Source: Maribacter cobaltidurans (GTDB lineage: Bacteria; Bacteroidota; Bacteroidia; Flavobacteriales; Flavobacteriaceae). Taken from it: 64,000 nt of DNA. The notes beneath the pieces were generated by a model. It was not told the origin of the DNA. It did not search any database and worked only from the letters and a program-made list of their open reading frames with translations. Of the stretch, positions 9,015 to 17,526 are shown piece by piece. The stretch covers positions 3,773,001-3,837,000 of the forward strand of contig NZ_CP022957.1 in NCBI RefSeq assembly GCF_002269385.1. The letters are read 5' to 3'. The translations under genes were made by a program, and so were the position numbers. How positions within the stretch are numbered: the first letter of the stretch is position 1; the number at the start of each line of letters is the position of its first letter.

Positions 9015-10715
9015 ATGGCCAATTTTAATATAGATGCAAAAAAGGACCTGACCTATGACGCCATTGTCGTCGGGTCTGGAATCAGTGGTGGATGGGCAGC
9101 AAAGGAACTTTGTGAAAAAGGGCTTAAAACCCTGGTTCTTGAACGAGGCCCCATAGTGGAGCATGTAGTGGATTACCCTACTATGAATTGGGATCCTTGG
9201 GACATGGAATACCGCGGAGGTCTCACTCCCGAAGAAAAAAAGAAGCATTACAAGAACATCCGCTCAGGATGGGTGGGCAAGGATACCGAACATTTTTGGG
9301 CGGATGATGAAGCCAATCCGTACACGGAAGAGAAGCCGTTTTTATGGTTGAGGGGTCACCAAATGGGAGGTAAATCCCTTCTTTGGGGTAAACAGACCTA
9401 TCGTTGGAGCGATTTGGACTTTGAGGCTAATGCAAAAGATGGTCATGGTGTAGACTGGCCTATACGATACAAGGATATTGAACCTTGGTACACTTACGTG
9501 GAGAAATTTGCAGGAATTAGTGGGGAAGCCTTAGGATTACCACAATTGCCCGATAGTCACTTCCTTCCTCCCATGGAACTGAACTGTGTGGAAAAACATG
9601 TTAAGGAACGAATCGAGAAGAATTTTGAAGGTAGAAACATGATTATTGGTAGGGTTGCCCATTTGACCCAACCTCATAATGGAAGGGGACAGTGCCAAAA
9701 CCGTAATCGATGTAGTAGGGGGTGTCCTTACGGAGCCTACTTTAGTAGTAATGCGGTAACCTTGCCAGCGGCGAATGCCACGGGAAATTTGACCATTAGG
9801 CCATATTCCATTGTGCAAGAGGTTATTTATGATGACGCCAAAGGGAAGGCCACGGGAGTTCGTATTATTGACGCGGAAACGAATGAGGTTATCGACTATT
9901 CTTCCAAGATTATTTTCGTGAATGCCTCGGCACTAAGTACGGCACATATACTTATGAAATCTACCTCAAAACGTTTTGAGAACGGTTTGGGTAATGATAG
10001 CGGAGAATTGGGCCATAACTTAATGGATCATACCTATCGAGTAGGTGCTATAGGTAAGGTTGATGGTTTTGAGGATAAATACTACAAGGGAAGAAGGCCG
10101 AATGGCATTTATATCCCTAGATATGTAAATATTGATGAAAAATCCAAATCGGATAAGTTTGTACGTGGATTCGGTTTCCAAGGTAGTGGTTACCGTGGAG
10201 GTAATCCGGCAAATATAGAATCCTTTGGGGCCGACTTTAAGGACAGTATCTTGAAGCCGGGCGATTGGGAGTTCTTTATCACCGGTTTTGCGGAATGTTT
10301 ACCTTACCATGACAACAAAATCAGTCTTAATAAAGATGTGTTGGATAAATGGGGACAACCTACCTTGACCATAGATGCGGAGTTTAAGGAAAATGAAAAG
10401 GCCTTGAACAAGCAGATTCAAGAGGACGCGGTTGAAATGTTAGAAACAGCCGGACTCAAAGATGTGATGGGCTTTGATAAAGAACACCCACCAGGATATG
10501 GAGTACATGAAATGGGAACTGCAAGAATGGGTAGGGACCCAAAAACGTCCGTGCTTAATGGATTTAATCAGGTACATGCGGCCAAAAACGTCTTTGTAAC
10601 GGATGGCGCGTGTATGACTTCCTCGTCTTGTGTGAATCCATCATTGACCTACATGGCGTTAACTGCCAGAGCGGCGGACCATGCCGTATCCGAATTGAAA
10701 AAATTTAATATCTAA
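9015..10715 (+). CDS. GMC-family FAD oxidoreductase, gluconate/glucose dehydrogenase-like catalytic subunit
   Basis: 566 residues. An FAD-binding Rossmann motif lies at about 17-45 (VGSGISGGWAAKEL, then LVLERG). A Cys cluster with spacing C-x5-C-x3-C (CQNRNRCSRGCPYG, about residue 227-240) equals the 3Fe-4S ligand spacing reported for bacterial FAD-glucose dehydrogenase catalytic subunits. The C-terminal GMC block is HEMGTARMGRDP, FVTDGACMTSSSCVNPSLTY, with catalytic His and Asn. It probably oxidises a sugar or sugar acid and passes electrons through the cluster. The next gene, 4 bp downstream, encodes the matching small subunit, but no cytochrome c subunit follows. There is no signal peptide, so export would depend on the partner. 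Confidence 0.92.
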   Translation: MANFNIDAKKDLTYDAIVVGSGISGGWAAKELCEKGLKTLVLERGPIVEHVVDYPTMNWDPWDMEYRGGLTPEEKKKHYKNIRSGWVGKDTEHFWADDEANPYTEEKPFLWLRGHQMGGKSLLWGKQTYRWSDLDFEANAKDGHGVDWPIRYKDIEPWYTYVEKFAGISGEALGLPQLPDSHFLPPMELNCVEKHVKERIEKNFEGRNMIIGRVAHLTQPHNGRGQCQNRNRCSRGCPYGAYFSSNAVTLPAANATGNLTIRPYSIVQEVIYDDAKGKATGVRIIDAETNEVIDYSSKIIFVNASALSTAHILMKSTSKRFENGLGNDSGELGHNLMDHTYRVGAIGKVDGFEDKYYKGRRPNGIYIPRYVNIDEKSKSDKFVRGFGFQGSGYRGGNPANIESFGADFKDSILKPGDWEFFITGFAECLPYHDNKISLNKDVLDKWGQPTLTIDAEFKENEKALNKQIQEDAVEMLETAGLKDVMGFDKEHPPGYGVHEMGTARMGRDPKTSVLNGFNQVHAAKNVFVTDGACMTSSSCVNPSLTYMALTARAADHAVSELKKFNI

Positions 10716-10719
10716 AATC

Positions 10720-11313
10720 ATGGATAGAAGAAAAGCACTTAAGAAAGCTGGCCTATTGGCAGGGGCAACGATTGCGATGCCATCCCTTTTTTCCCTTTTA
10801 CAATCCTGTAAAAATGAAACAAGGCTGGATTGGCAACCTGAGTTCTTTACCGAGGACGAAGCCAAGACCATTTCCGCTTTAATAGATACTATTTTACCAA
10901 CTACCGATACCCCTGGTGGATTGGATGTAAAGGCCGATATGTTCATAGACAAGGTTGTTGCCCAAACGTATGATGCCGAAGGACAACAAAATATGCGCAA
11001 TGCGATTGCCGAGTTTAATGCTTCCTGTAAGGAAAAATATGGAGCTGTTTTTCCGGAACTAAGTGATGCCGACAAAACGGCCGTACTGAAAGAGGCAGAA
11101 GCGAGCTCTCCAAAATTCAATCCCGGTGTTTGGGGAACTACGGTAGGGGACCAACAACCAGTAGGATTTTACAGATCGATGAAATCCATGGCTATTTGGG
11201 CTTATTTTACATCCGAGGAAATGGGAGAAAATGTATTGAGCTATGACCCCATTCCTGGAACTTACGAACCTTGTAAGCCACTTTCCGAAGTAGGTAATCG
11301 TTGGAGTCTGTAA
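10720..11313 (+). CDS. Gluconate 2-dehydrogenase subunit 3 family protein
   Basis: 197 residues. The N-terminus MDRRKALKKAGLLAGATIAM is a Tat-type signal (RRKALKK), with a Cys after the hydrophobic stretch (LLQSCKNE) that could also be lipidated. The mature part has the subunit-3 pattern (FTEDEAKTISALIDTILPTT, DTPGGLDVKADMFIDKVV and a C-terminal FYRSMKSMAIWAYFTSEEMG). In related enzymes this small subunit acts as a Tat hitch-hiker chaperone exporting the GMC subunit. That fits the 4 bp spacing from the signal-less catalytic gene. A stem-loop terminator follows at 11401-11448. Confidence 0.9.
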   Translation: MDRRKALKKAGLLAGATIAMPSLFSLLQSCKNETRLDWQPEFFTEDEAKTISALIDTILPTTDTPGGLDVKADMFIDKVVAQTYDAEGQQNMRNAIAEFNASCKEKYGAVFPELSDADKTAVLKEAEASSPKFNPGVWGTTVGDQQPVGFYRSMKSMAIWAYFTSEEMGENVLSYDPIPGTYEPCKPLSEVGNRWSL

Positions 11314-11400
11314 AAGGAAACTCGTACCGGTTGTTTAGTAATTTGTAGAAATATAGCCTGTTCAACTACAGGTATCAATACTTGTTTCTTCTAAAAAAAT

Positions 11401-11448
11401 CCATCTCACTTATTAGGGTTATGCCCTTAAAGTGGGGTGTTTTTTTTC
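11401..11448 (+). terminator. Rho-independent terminator after the GMC operon
   Basis: Outer arms catctcactt and aagtggggtg pair with G-U tolerance, inner arms agggt/gccct extend the stem, and a run of eight T follows. It closes the GMC/subunit-3 unit. Confidence 0.7.
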
Positions 11449-11594
11449 GGCCTTAACTAAGAATTTGGAATTTACCAAAAATGAATCTCTTTACAAGCTA
11501 CCATTTTGGTTTTTGGAACTTGGTGCTTGGGATTTCTGAATATTGAAATCCTGAAATGCTTTTATCTTTTTCCTTAAACTATCGGTTTACATTT

Positions 11595-11748
11595 TTATTT
11601 TTCCCATTTAACAGGGCTAACGTCATCGTGGTTTAGAACCCTCAGGCTATCACGATCTATTCGCATGTTGGTAGCCATTTGACGAAAATATTGCGTTAAA
11701 ATTAGATGTTCATAAAAAAGAAAAGTTGTAAATTAAAACAACAAAAGT
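11595..11748 (-). pseudogene. Possible C-terminal remnant of a lost gene
   Basis: On the minus strand an open frame of about 50 codons ends in TAA at 11595-11597 and reads …YFRQMATNMRIDRDSLRVLN and then HDDVSPVKWEK. It is blocked upstream by a stop. The composition looks protein-like (charged, balanced, ending naturally), but no convincing start or full domain is present and I do not recognise the family. It lies in the 557-bp gap between the GMC operon and the A/T-rich peptide/GLPGLI island, so it could be the stump of a gene displaced when the island arrived. The rest of the gap shows only the terminator at 11401-11448 and short stems near 11821-11850. Confidence 0.3.
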
Positions 11749-11870
11749 CACTCACTTAAAGAGATTTGAACAGTATGAGTAAACAAGATACAGGAATTGA
11801 ATGATTACTACAAACGGGAATAATTCCCACCCCAACTTAAAAAGTTGGATAACCATTAAATACAAATAAT

Positions 11871-12131
11871 ATGAAAAATGTATTTTTTGCACTAGCCTTC
11901 ATGCTAGTAGGAACATTTGCTTTTGCTTCAACTGGCGAGGTAACTAAACTAAACGAGAACTCGCCTATTGAGATAGTTGAGTTAAAAACTGCTAAAACAT
12001 CAGAAAAAGCAGAGGATGACTGGGCGTGTTGTACTGTTACTAGAAATGGTGGTAGTGCAACTGTATGTCGTGCAGACGGTAATGCAGGCAGAGCTTGCAG
12101 ACAAGCGAGAAGGTTAACAAGAGCACAATAG
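11871..12131 (+). CDS. Small secreted Cys-containing peptide, unknown family
   Basis: 86 residues. Residues 1-19 (MKNVFFALAFMLVGTFAFAS) are a clear signal peptide. An acidic/neutral leader-like part follows (LNENSPIEIVELKTAKTSEK), then a C-terminal domain with WACC, VC and AC cysteines (four in all) and a basic tail (RACRQARRLTRAQ). No ATP-grasp, radical-SAM or lanthipeptide enzyme is adjacent. The gene precedes a GLPGLI protein and a TonB-type receptor on the same strand, separated by an attenuator-like stem. It may be a secreted effector, or a bacteriocin-like or surface peptide with two disulphides; this is inference. Composition is A/T-rich like the following two genes. Confidence 0.7.
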   Translation: MKNVFFALAFMLVGTFAFASTGEVTKLNENSPIEIVELKTAKTSEKAEDDWACCTVTRNGGSATVCRADGNAGRACRQARRLTRAQ

Positions 12132-12147
12132 TAACCTTATTCAAAAT

Positions 12148-12187
12148 ATAAACATCATCTTGCTAGAAACAGTAAGGTGATGTTTAT
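12148..12187 (+). terminator. Attenuator-like stem between peptide and GLPGLI genes
   Basis: The arms aaacatcatctt and aaggtgatgttt pair across a short loop and are followed by a T-rich stretch at 12190-12200. It would allow strong expression of the short peptide with reduced read-through to the GLPGLI and receptor genes. Confidence 0.5.
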
Positions 12188-12225
12188 CAATTATTTTTTA
12201 AGTTTAATTTAATCATTCATGTATT

Positions 12226-13002
12226 ATGAAACAAATAATATTAGTAGCAACGCTTTTATTTTCGTGCATTACATATGCCCAAGATGAAAATTTAGTATTC
12301 CATTTTCAAGTTCAAAAAAACTTTTTAACCTCAGATTACGATTTAGTGCTAGGTGAAAATGTTACAATGTGGAAAGAAGTGAGCGACCCAAAACAATCAG
12401 AATTTAATCCTACATACATACCCGATGAGGATTATAAAAGGAAAGTCTTATTTAAAAACCTAAAATCGAAAGAAGTATTCAGTGAATATGATGTGTTAGG
12501 AGCTCATTTTTTTGTAAACGACTCTTTGCATAAGATGGCGTGGACGTTAATGGATAATGAAACTGAAAAAGTATTAGGCTATGACTGTAAAAAAGCTAAA
12601 ACAACTTTTCATGGCAGAGAATATGAAGTTTTCTACACCGATGATATAGCCATTAGTAATGGACCATGGAAGTTTGGCGGTTTACCTGGTATGATTCTTA
12701 AAGTAGTCGCCAAAAGCGATAAAGAAATTTATAAAATGGAATGTTACAGCATAAAAAAACAAAAAAAAGAAACCGAGGAAGAATTTACTAATTATTTAAA
12801 GAAGAACAAAAAAAAGAAGTTTCAAACATGGGATGAATTTGTGAAAGATTTTAATTCGTTTTTGGACAGATATATAAAAGGTTTAAAATCTGAAGTTGAA
12901 GCAGACGGTGATAGCGGGTTTACACTACATTTTAGTGTTGATAACCATTTAGAAATTTTTTCAGAAAAGGTGCAAACTGATGGTGTATTGCTTGAATTCT
13001 AG
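12226..13002 (+). CDS. GLPGLI family secreted protein
   Basis: 258 residues with a signal peptide (MKQIILVATLLFSCITYAQ). The family-naming block appears as GPWKFGGLPGMILKV (about residue 146-160), preceded by the usual ETEKVLGYDCKKAKTTFHGR and FYTDDIAISNGPW. GLPGLI (TIGR01200) proteins are restricted to Bacteroidota and are of unknown biochemical role. They often occur beside TonB-receptor-like outer-membrane proteins, as here (5 bp gap). The C-terminal region is Lys-rich (KKQKKETEEEF, LKKNKKKKFQ). Low G+C compared with genes before 11.3 kb and after 15.8 kb suggests the three-gene set moved together. Confidence 0.88.
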   Translation: MKQIILVATLLFSCITYAQDENLVFHFQVQKNFLTSDYDLVLGENVTMWKEVSDPKQSEFNPTYIPDEDYKRKVLFKNLKSKEVFSEYDVLGAHFFVNDSLHKMAWTLMDNETEKVLGYDCKKAKTTFHGREYEVFYTDDIAISNGPWKFGGLPGMILKVVAKSDKEIYKMECYSIKKQKKETEEEFTNYLKKNKKKKFQTWDEFVKDFNSFLDRYIKGLKSEVEADGDSGFTLHFSVDNHLEIFSEKVQTDGVLLEF

Positions 13003-13007
13003 TTTGT

Positions 13008-15686
13008 ATGAAATTTATTTGTAGAGTGAGATTAACTTTGTATTTTATAGAATTTTTCTCTTTTTCTTTACTGATTTTTAATCCAAAAGCCGTTTATTCT
13101 CAAACATTGGATATCTCAGTTATTGATAGTTATGGAGTGAACATAAGCCCTGTGATAGTTACGGTTAGTGAATTTGACAGTTTAAGAATCAGAGAATTTT
13201 TTGAACTAGAAAATGGCAAAGGAAAAATAAAGTTAAATAGCAATTATGAGAATATAGTTGTTAATTTTAAGAGTTATGGATATTTTAATAATTCAAAAAT
13301 TATTAAAAAAAATGACCCTGATAGTATATATTCCTTACGCGTGGTATTGAAAGAGAAACCACCTATAAAACTAGATGATATAATCGTAATAGCTAAAAAA
13401 AAACCTTTTAGAATTGCTAAAGATACTATCTCTTACAATGTTTCTGCATATTCAGACGGTAGTGAAAGAAAAATTCAAGAAGTCATAAAAAAATTACCTG
13501 GAGTAGAAGTCAATGAGCAATCGGGTGAGATAAAATACAAAGGTAAATCTATTGAAACCGTTACATTAGATGGGGATAATTTATTTGGGTTCAACTATAC
13601 TTTGGGTACAAAGAATATCAATGCAGATATGGTAGAGCAAGTAGAAGCCATAGATAACTATGCCGAAAATCCGTTTTTAAAAGGCATAGAACAAGGAGGT
13701 AAAGTTTCCTTAAATTTAAAACTAAAAAAAGGGAAACTAGATATTTCGGGTAATTTAGATTTTGGAAGTGGTTGGTTTGATGATGGAGACCAAGCTTTAA
13801 ATGTTTCTTCAAATATTTTAGGCATAACTAAAACCTATAAATCCTTTGCAACCTTATCTTATAATAATGTTGGTGTAAATCAAACGCCATTTGATTATTT
13901 TGGCTTTAATTATAGCTTAGAACAAGAAAAGGAAAAAAATTTTTTTGCAGAAAAAATAATACCTGAAACACGTTTTTCAAATTTATTAGAAGATAGAAGA
14001 GCAAACATCAACACTCAGTTCTTTGGAAACTACAATGCTATTTTTAAACTTAATCCAAAGTTGAGTATCAAAACCAATTTGTATTATTTGCAAGATAGAA
14101 TAACCACAAATCAACTGTTTCAAAATGATTTCCAAATAAATAACGATATTTTTACAACAACCGACAAGACTTTCATTACCAAAAAACCCCAACAATATCG
14201 TGGTGATTTGGAAATCAAATACAATACCTCTAAAACCTCTTTACTGGAATATAATTTAAGATTAAGACAAGAAAATATAGAAACACCATCAACGGTAATT
14301 CAAAACCAAACTGATGAGTTTTCTACCTTTTTAAACACAGAGGATTTTTACTTCAAACAAGATATACTTTGGACAAAAAAGCTATCAGATAAAAAGGCAT
14401 TACAACTTTCACTTTTTCATTCGTTTAATGATTTACCACAAACTTTTAGCATAACACCATCGCTTTTTGATGAAAATGCTTTGATAGACACCCAAGAAAG
14501 TGAATTTAAACGAACATTTTTAGAGGGAAAAGCAACTTATCTCGGTTCAGGGAAAAGAGATAAATACACTTTTGTTTTAGGAGCTAATTTTAATGAGTCG
14601 CCATTTTTATCAAGGTTGTTTAATTCAGAAGAAAACATTTCAGAAAATAATTTTGATTATACTCAAAATAACATTTTCAATACAGGCGTATACAATTTCA
14701 ATCGAGGTAAGTGGCAAATTTCGCCGTCTTATTCCGTTAGAATTCTAAATCAAAATTTAGAACAAAACATAGTAAATAATGAACAAACTCAAAATGATTT
14801 TGTCTTTGAACCTGCTTTAAATTTAAAATACAAATTAAATTCAGTTTCCTTTCTGTCTGGTAATTTAGGCTATAAACAAAATACGAATGCAGAACAGTTT
14901 TTTTTCTTAAATCAAGTATTGATTAATAACCGAACTACCATTAGTAATTTGCCAACTTTAGAATTACAAAACAGTCAAAGATATAGTTTGTTGTATTTTA
15001 ATAATGATTTGTATAATCAATTTCAACTTAACGCTAATGTTAGTTATCAAAAGTCAACAGGCAACTTTTTTACCAATCAAAACATCACAGAAAACACAAC
15101 TCAAATAGAATATTTCTTTTTGCCACAAGACAACAGTAATTGGAATATGAATATGCAAATTTCAAAATATATTCCATTTATAGAATCCACGCTTAAATTA
15201 ACGAGTAATTACACGCTGTCAAACTTTAGAAATATTGTAAATAACTCAGATTTAAGACAAAATCAAAACCAATTTTTTAGCAATTCATTCTTTTGGAAAA
15301 CCGCTTTTGAAATACCCGTGAATTTTGAAAATACATTTACCTATCAATATTCCAATTCTAAAAGCGAAAATCAATCAGCTTTTATTAATAAATCTTGGCA
15401 GAACACTTTTAAAGTGATTATTAAACCTACTAAAAAATGGTTTTTTATAGTTTCATCAGATTATTACTTACCAAATACAGAACAATCAGATGAACAATTT
15501 TTCTTTCTGGATGCAACATTAAGACATAGACCGAAAAGTAAAAAATGGGGAGCGAGTTTCACAATGAGAAACATTACAAATGAAAATAATTTTGAACAAG
15601 TTCAAACGTCTGACATTTCTACAACAATATTTAGAAGTAATTTACTACCAAGATATTTTTTATTGAATTTGACGTGGAATTTTTAA
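13008..15686 (+). CDS. TonB-receptor-like outer-membrane beta-barrel protein linked to GLPGLI protein
   Basis: 892 residues. A signal segment (FFSFSLLIFNPKAVYSQ) is followed by a carboxypeptidase-regulatory-like domain (about 30-115). A plug-like segment contains IQEVIKKLPGVEVNEQSGEI and YKGKSIETVTLDGDNLFG (about 155-200), the signature of Bacteroidota TonB receptors. The rest is a beta-barrel rich in alternating Asn/aromatic strands and ends with LLPRYFLLNLTWNF, a terminal aromatic outer-membrane insertion signal. It may import or export the neighbouring peptide or a cognate ligand. It is strongly A/T-biased and lies 5 bp after the GLPGLI gene. The stop is followed by the attC-like hairpin at 15721-15842. 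Confidence 0.85.
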   Translation: MKFICRVRLTLYFIEFFSFSLLIFNPKAVYSQTLDISVIDSYGVNISPVIVTVSEFDSLRIREFFELENGKGKIKLNSNYENIVVNFKSYGYFNNSKIIKKNDPDSIYSLRVVLKEKPPIKLDDIIVIAKKKPFRIAKDTISYNVSAYSDGSERKIQEVIKKLPGVEVNEQSGEIKYKGKSIETVTLDGDNLFGFNYTLGTKNINADMVEQVEAIDNYAENPFLKGIEQGGKVSLNLKLKKGKLDISGNLDFGSGWFDDGDQALNVSSNILGITKTYKSFATLSYNNVGVNQTPFDYFGFNYSLEQEKEKNFFAEKIIPETRFSNLLEDRRANINTQFFGNYNAIFKLNPKLSIKTNLYYLQDRITTNQLFQNDFQINNDIFTTTDKTFITKKPQQYRGDLEIKYNTSKTSLLEYNLRLRQENIETPSTVIQNQTDEFSTFLNTEDFYFKQDILWTKKLSDKKALQLSLFHSFNDLPQTFSITPSLFDENALIDTQESEFKRTFLEGKATYLGSGKRDKYTFVLGANFNESPFLSRLFNSEENISENNFDYTQNNIFNTGVYNFNRGKWQISPSYSVRILNQNLEQNIVNNEQTQNDFVFEPALNLKYKLNSVSFLSGNLGYKQNTNAEQFFFLNQVLINNRTTISNLPTLELQNSQRYSLLYFNNDLYNQFQLNANVSYQKSTGNFFTNQNITENTTQIEYFFLPQDNSNWNMNMQISKYIPFIESTLKLTSNYTLSNFRNIVNNSDLRQNQNQFFSNSFFWKTAFEIPVNFENTFTYQYSNSKSENQSAFINKSWQNTFKVIIKPTKKWFFIVSSDYYLPNTEQSDEQFFFLDATLRHRPKSKKWGASFTMRNITNENNFEQVQTSDISTTIFRSNLLPRYFLLNLTWNF

Positions 15687-15720
15687 CGGATAATAAAGTG
15701 TGGGCGAATGAAAACGGCTA

Positions 15721-15842
15721 CCAACATGGTGTATAAGCAATAGCGGTTTAAGTGCTAAATCCAAAGTTAAGTGCACAAAATTTAATACATTTACAATTCG
15801 AATAGTAGTACATAAAATCCGCTACTGCTCATACACTAGACC
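15721..15842 (+). repeat. attC-like imperfect hairpin at end of the A/T-rich island
   Basis: Left arm gtgtataagcaatagcgg (15729-15746) pairs with right arm ccgctactgctcatacac (15819-15836) with two mismatches. It is preceded by CAACATG and followed by TAGACCG. The same framework (CAACAATG-TATAAC…GTTATAC-GAGACCG) forms the elements at 38670 and 42900. Its right arm overlaps the 3' end of the TIGR04076 gene, and a final GTTRRRY-type core is not evident, so this copy may be decayed or captured at a secondary site. Confidence 0.55.
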
Positions 15843-16124
15843 GATAAGTTTGCATTCAGGATCTGGGCAGACGACACGTGCATCGGTTTCCATCCAGTCT
15901 GCCGGATGGTTTTTTCGCTGTTTTGTGGGTAAGAGAGGTATGGTGGATTGTAGGGCATACAAACAAAAATCGGCCTTATCCGGCATGGACAGTTTTCCAC
16001 CTTTTAGGTGAAATTTATCGCCAACTTTCATATTACAGGTGCAGTTACCGCCAATGTTCTCAACGACCACAGTTAAATCGTAGAGTTCAAATTGATCATC
16101 TCTCAATTCACTTTCTGTTTTCAT
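15822..16124 (-). CDS. TIGR04076 family protein
   Basis: 100 residues. The pattern FELYDLTVVVENIGGNCTCN, GDKFHLKGGKLSMP, FCLYALQSTIPLLPTKQR and the Cys-containing end VVCPDPECKLIGLVYE match TIGR04076, a short conserved protein with Cys residues that could ligate a metal. Function is unknown. It is the last gene of a tight minus-strand run (2 bp gap to NhaC). Its final codons form one arm of the hairpin at 15721-15842, so the stop may have been re-created when foreign DNA joined here. Confidence 0.85.
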   Translation of the reverse strand: MKTESELRDDQFELYDLTVVVENIGGNCTCNMKVGDKFHLKGGKLSMPDKADFCLYALQSTIPLLPTKQRKNHPADWMETDARVVCPDPECKLIGLVYEQ

Positions 16125-16126
16125 TT

Positions 16127-17524
16127 TTAATCTTTTCTTTCATTAAATTTTCCCCAGCCAAAAATTAGGGTTATAACTGCCATGAGCAATAAGCCCCAAG
16201 ACATAAAATTGAACAAACCTACTTCTAGCGGACTCACTTGCGGGATATCATATTCTTGGCCGGTTTTGGTCATATTGGCCATTAATATTACCGGAATAAA
16301 ATAGGGTATCAAAAATGGGAATATACAGGCGATCAAGCTTAAGAGATTGGCGCGTCTAATTTTAGGTACCCCTAATCGTTCGCCTGTTTTTTTTGTAAAG
16401 TCGGCGACTATTATAATAGCGACAATACTATGGGTAGTCAATAACACGGCCATACTCATGACCGTAACGATCCAACCTTCGGCATGCTTTTCGGTTTTTG
16501 CTTTGGCAGCGGCAAAATCCACCAAACGGTTCATAAGTCCACTGGCCTTTAACGTTGCTACCAGGGCCATTAAGAGTATGGTAAAAAAACTGAGTCCAAC
16601 GGCCCTGTTGATACCATCGATAATAAAACTTTTGGTGGTGAAATTTTCGATATCCAAGACAATGACCTTATCGAATGGTAAAAGTCCAAATACTAGACTC
16701 AAAACTGTTCCGAAAAGTAATCCAAATAAGAGTCCGTGCAAAAGATGTTTTCCTTTCAGGAAAAGATAGATTATGAATGCGGGCACCAATAACATAGGGA
16801 GTCCTTTCGGATTGCCCAACCCACCTATATCAGCAATGCTTGAACCTACATTGTTGTAGGCCATCACGCCATAGGAGACCAAAGCAAACAATGCTGCCGG
16901 AAAAACATATTTCAATCGGCTTTTTATGGTAGTACCGATTTTGGCATCTTGACTTAGGGCGCTGGCAATGGTCGTGTCTGAAATAGGAGCGATAAAATCC
17001 CCAAAGGTGGCTCCGCCTATAATGGCCCCTGCCAAGGAAGGTAGATGTGCCCCTAAAACACCGCCAGTAGGGTAGAGTAGTGGACTACAAATCAATATGG
17101 TAGCGAAACTTGAACCCGTGGACAAAGAAACGATACAACAAATGATGAACGTAGCGATGACAAAACCTGAGCCCGAAAGTTTTACTTGATCGGTAAGCCA
17201 AATCAATGCTTCCACAAAACCCGTAAGTGTCATAAGGACTCCTATGATAGATGCCAAAATCCAAGCGGTGATCATGATCATCACTATTTTTTGGGACATT
17301 CCAGAAATGACTACTTCGGAAAATGCGGTTCGGTCCTTACAAAGCAAAAGACCTAAACCCAAGGCCAATATTAAAATGGGCCAGAATCCACGCTCGTCCG
17401 GAGCACCGGAGAGGGCAATGCCAATAACTCCGGAAACGAAAACAAAAAAGGGCAACAAGGTCCCTAAGGTGCCACCATAGAATTCAATTTTTGGAAGGGC
17501 TTCCTGTGTTTCGTCAAGTTTCAA
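16127..17524 (-). CDS. NhaC-family Na+/H+ antiporter
   Basis: 465 residues, strongly hydrophobic, about 11-12 membrane helices. Family blocks include GSSFATILICSPLLYPTGG (about 138-156) and GGATFGDFIAPISDTTIASA (about 169-190), the unwound-helix region carrying the cation-site Asp residues, plus a second-half repeat TTHSIVAIIIVADFTKKTGE. NhaC proteins exchange Na+ for protons (or amine/carboxylate pairs in some relatives such as MleN). It is co-directional with the aldo/keto reductase and DUF885 genes with 2-3 bp spacing. That suggests the operon takes up or excretes an organic acid or amino-acid product rather than serving Na+ homeostasis alone; this is inference. Confidence 0.87.
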   Translation of the reverse strand: MKLDETQEALPKIEFYGGTLGTLLPFFVFVSGVIGIALSGAPDERGFWPILILALGLGLLLCKDRTAFSEVVISGMSQKIVMIMITAWILASIIGVLMTLTGFVEALIWLTDQVKLSGSGFVIATFIICCIVSLSTGSSFATILICSPLLYPTGGVLGAHLPSLAGAIIGGATFGDFIAPISDTTIASALSQDAKIGTTIKSRLKYVFPAALFALVSYGVMAYNNVGSSIADIGGLGNPKGLPMLLVPAFIIYLFLKGKHLLHGLLFGLLFGTVLSLVFGLLPFDKVIVLDIENFTTKSFIIDGINRAVGLSFFTILLMALVATLKASGLMNRLVDFAAAKAKTEKHAEGWIVTVMSMAVLLTTHSIVAIIIVADFTKKTGERLGVPKIRRANLLSLIACIFPFLIPYFIPVILMANMTKTGQEYDIPQVSPLEVGLFNFMSWGLLLMAVITLIFGWGKFNERKD

Positions 17525-17526
17525 AC

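Noticed and set aside
11871..12131. Lanthipeptide or radical-SAM RiPP precursor
   Set aside because: No modification enzyme or peptidase-transporter is adjacent, and a Sec-type signal peptide is present, so an ordinary secreted disulphide peptide is more likely.
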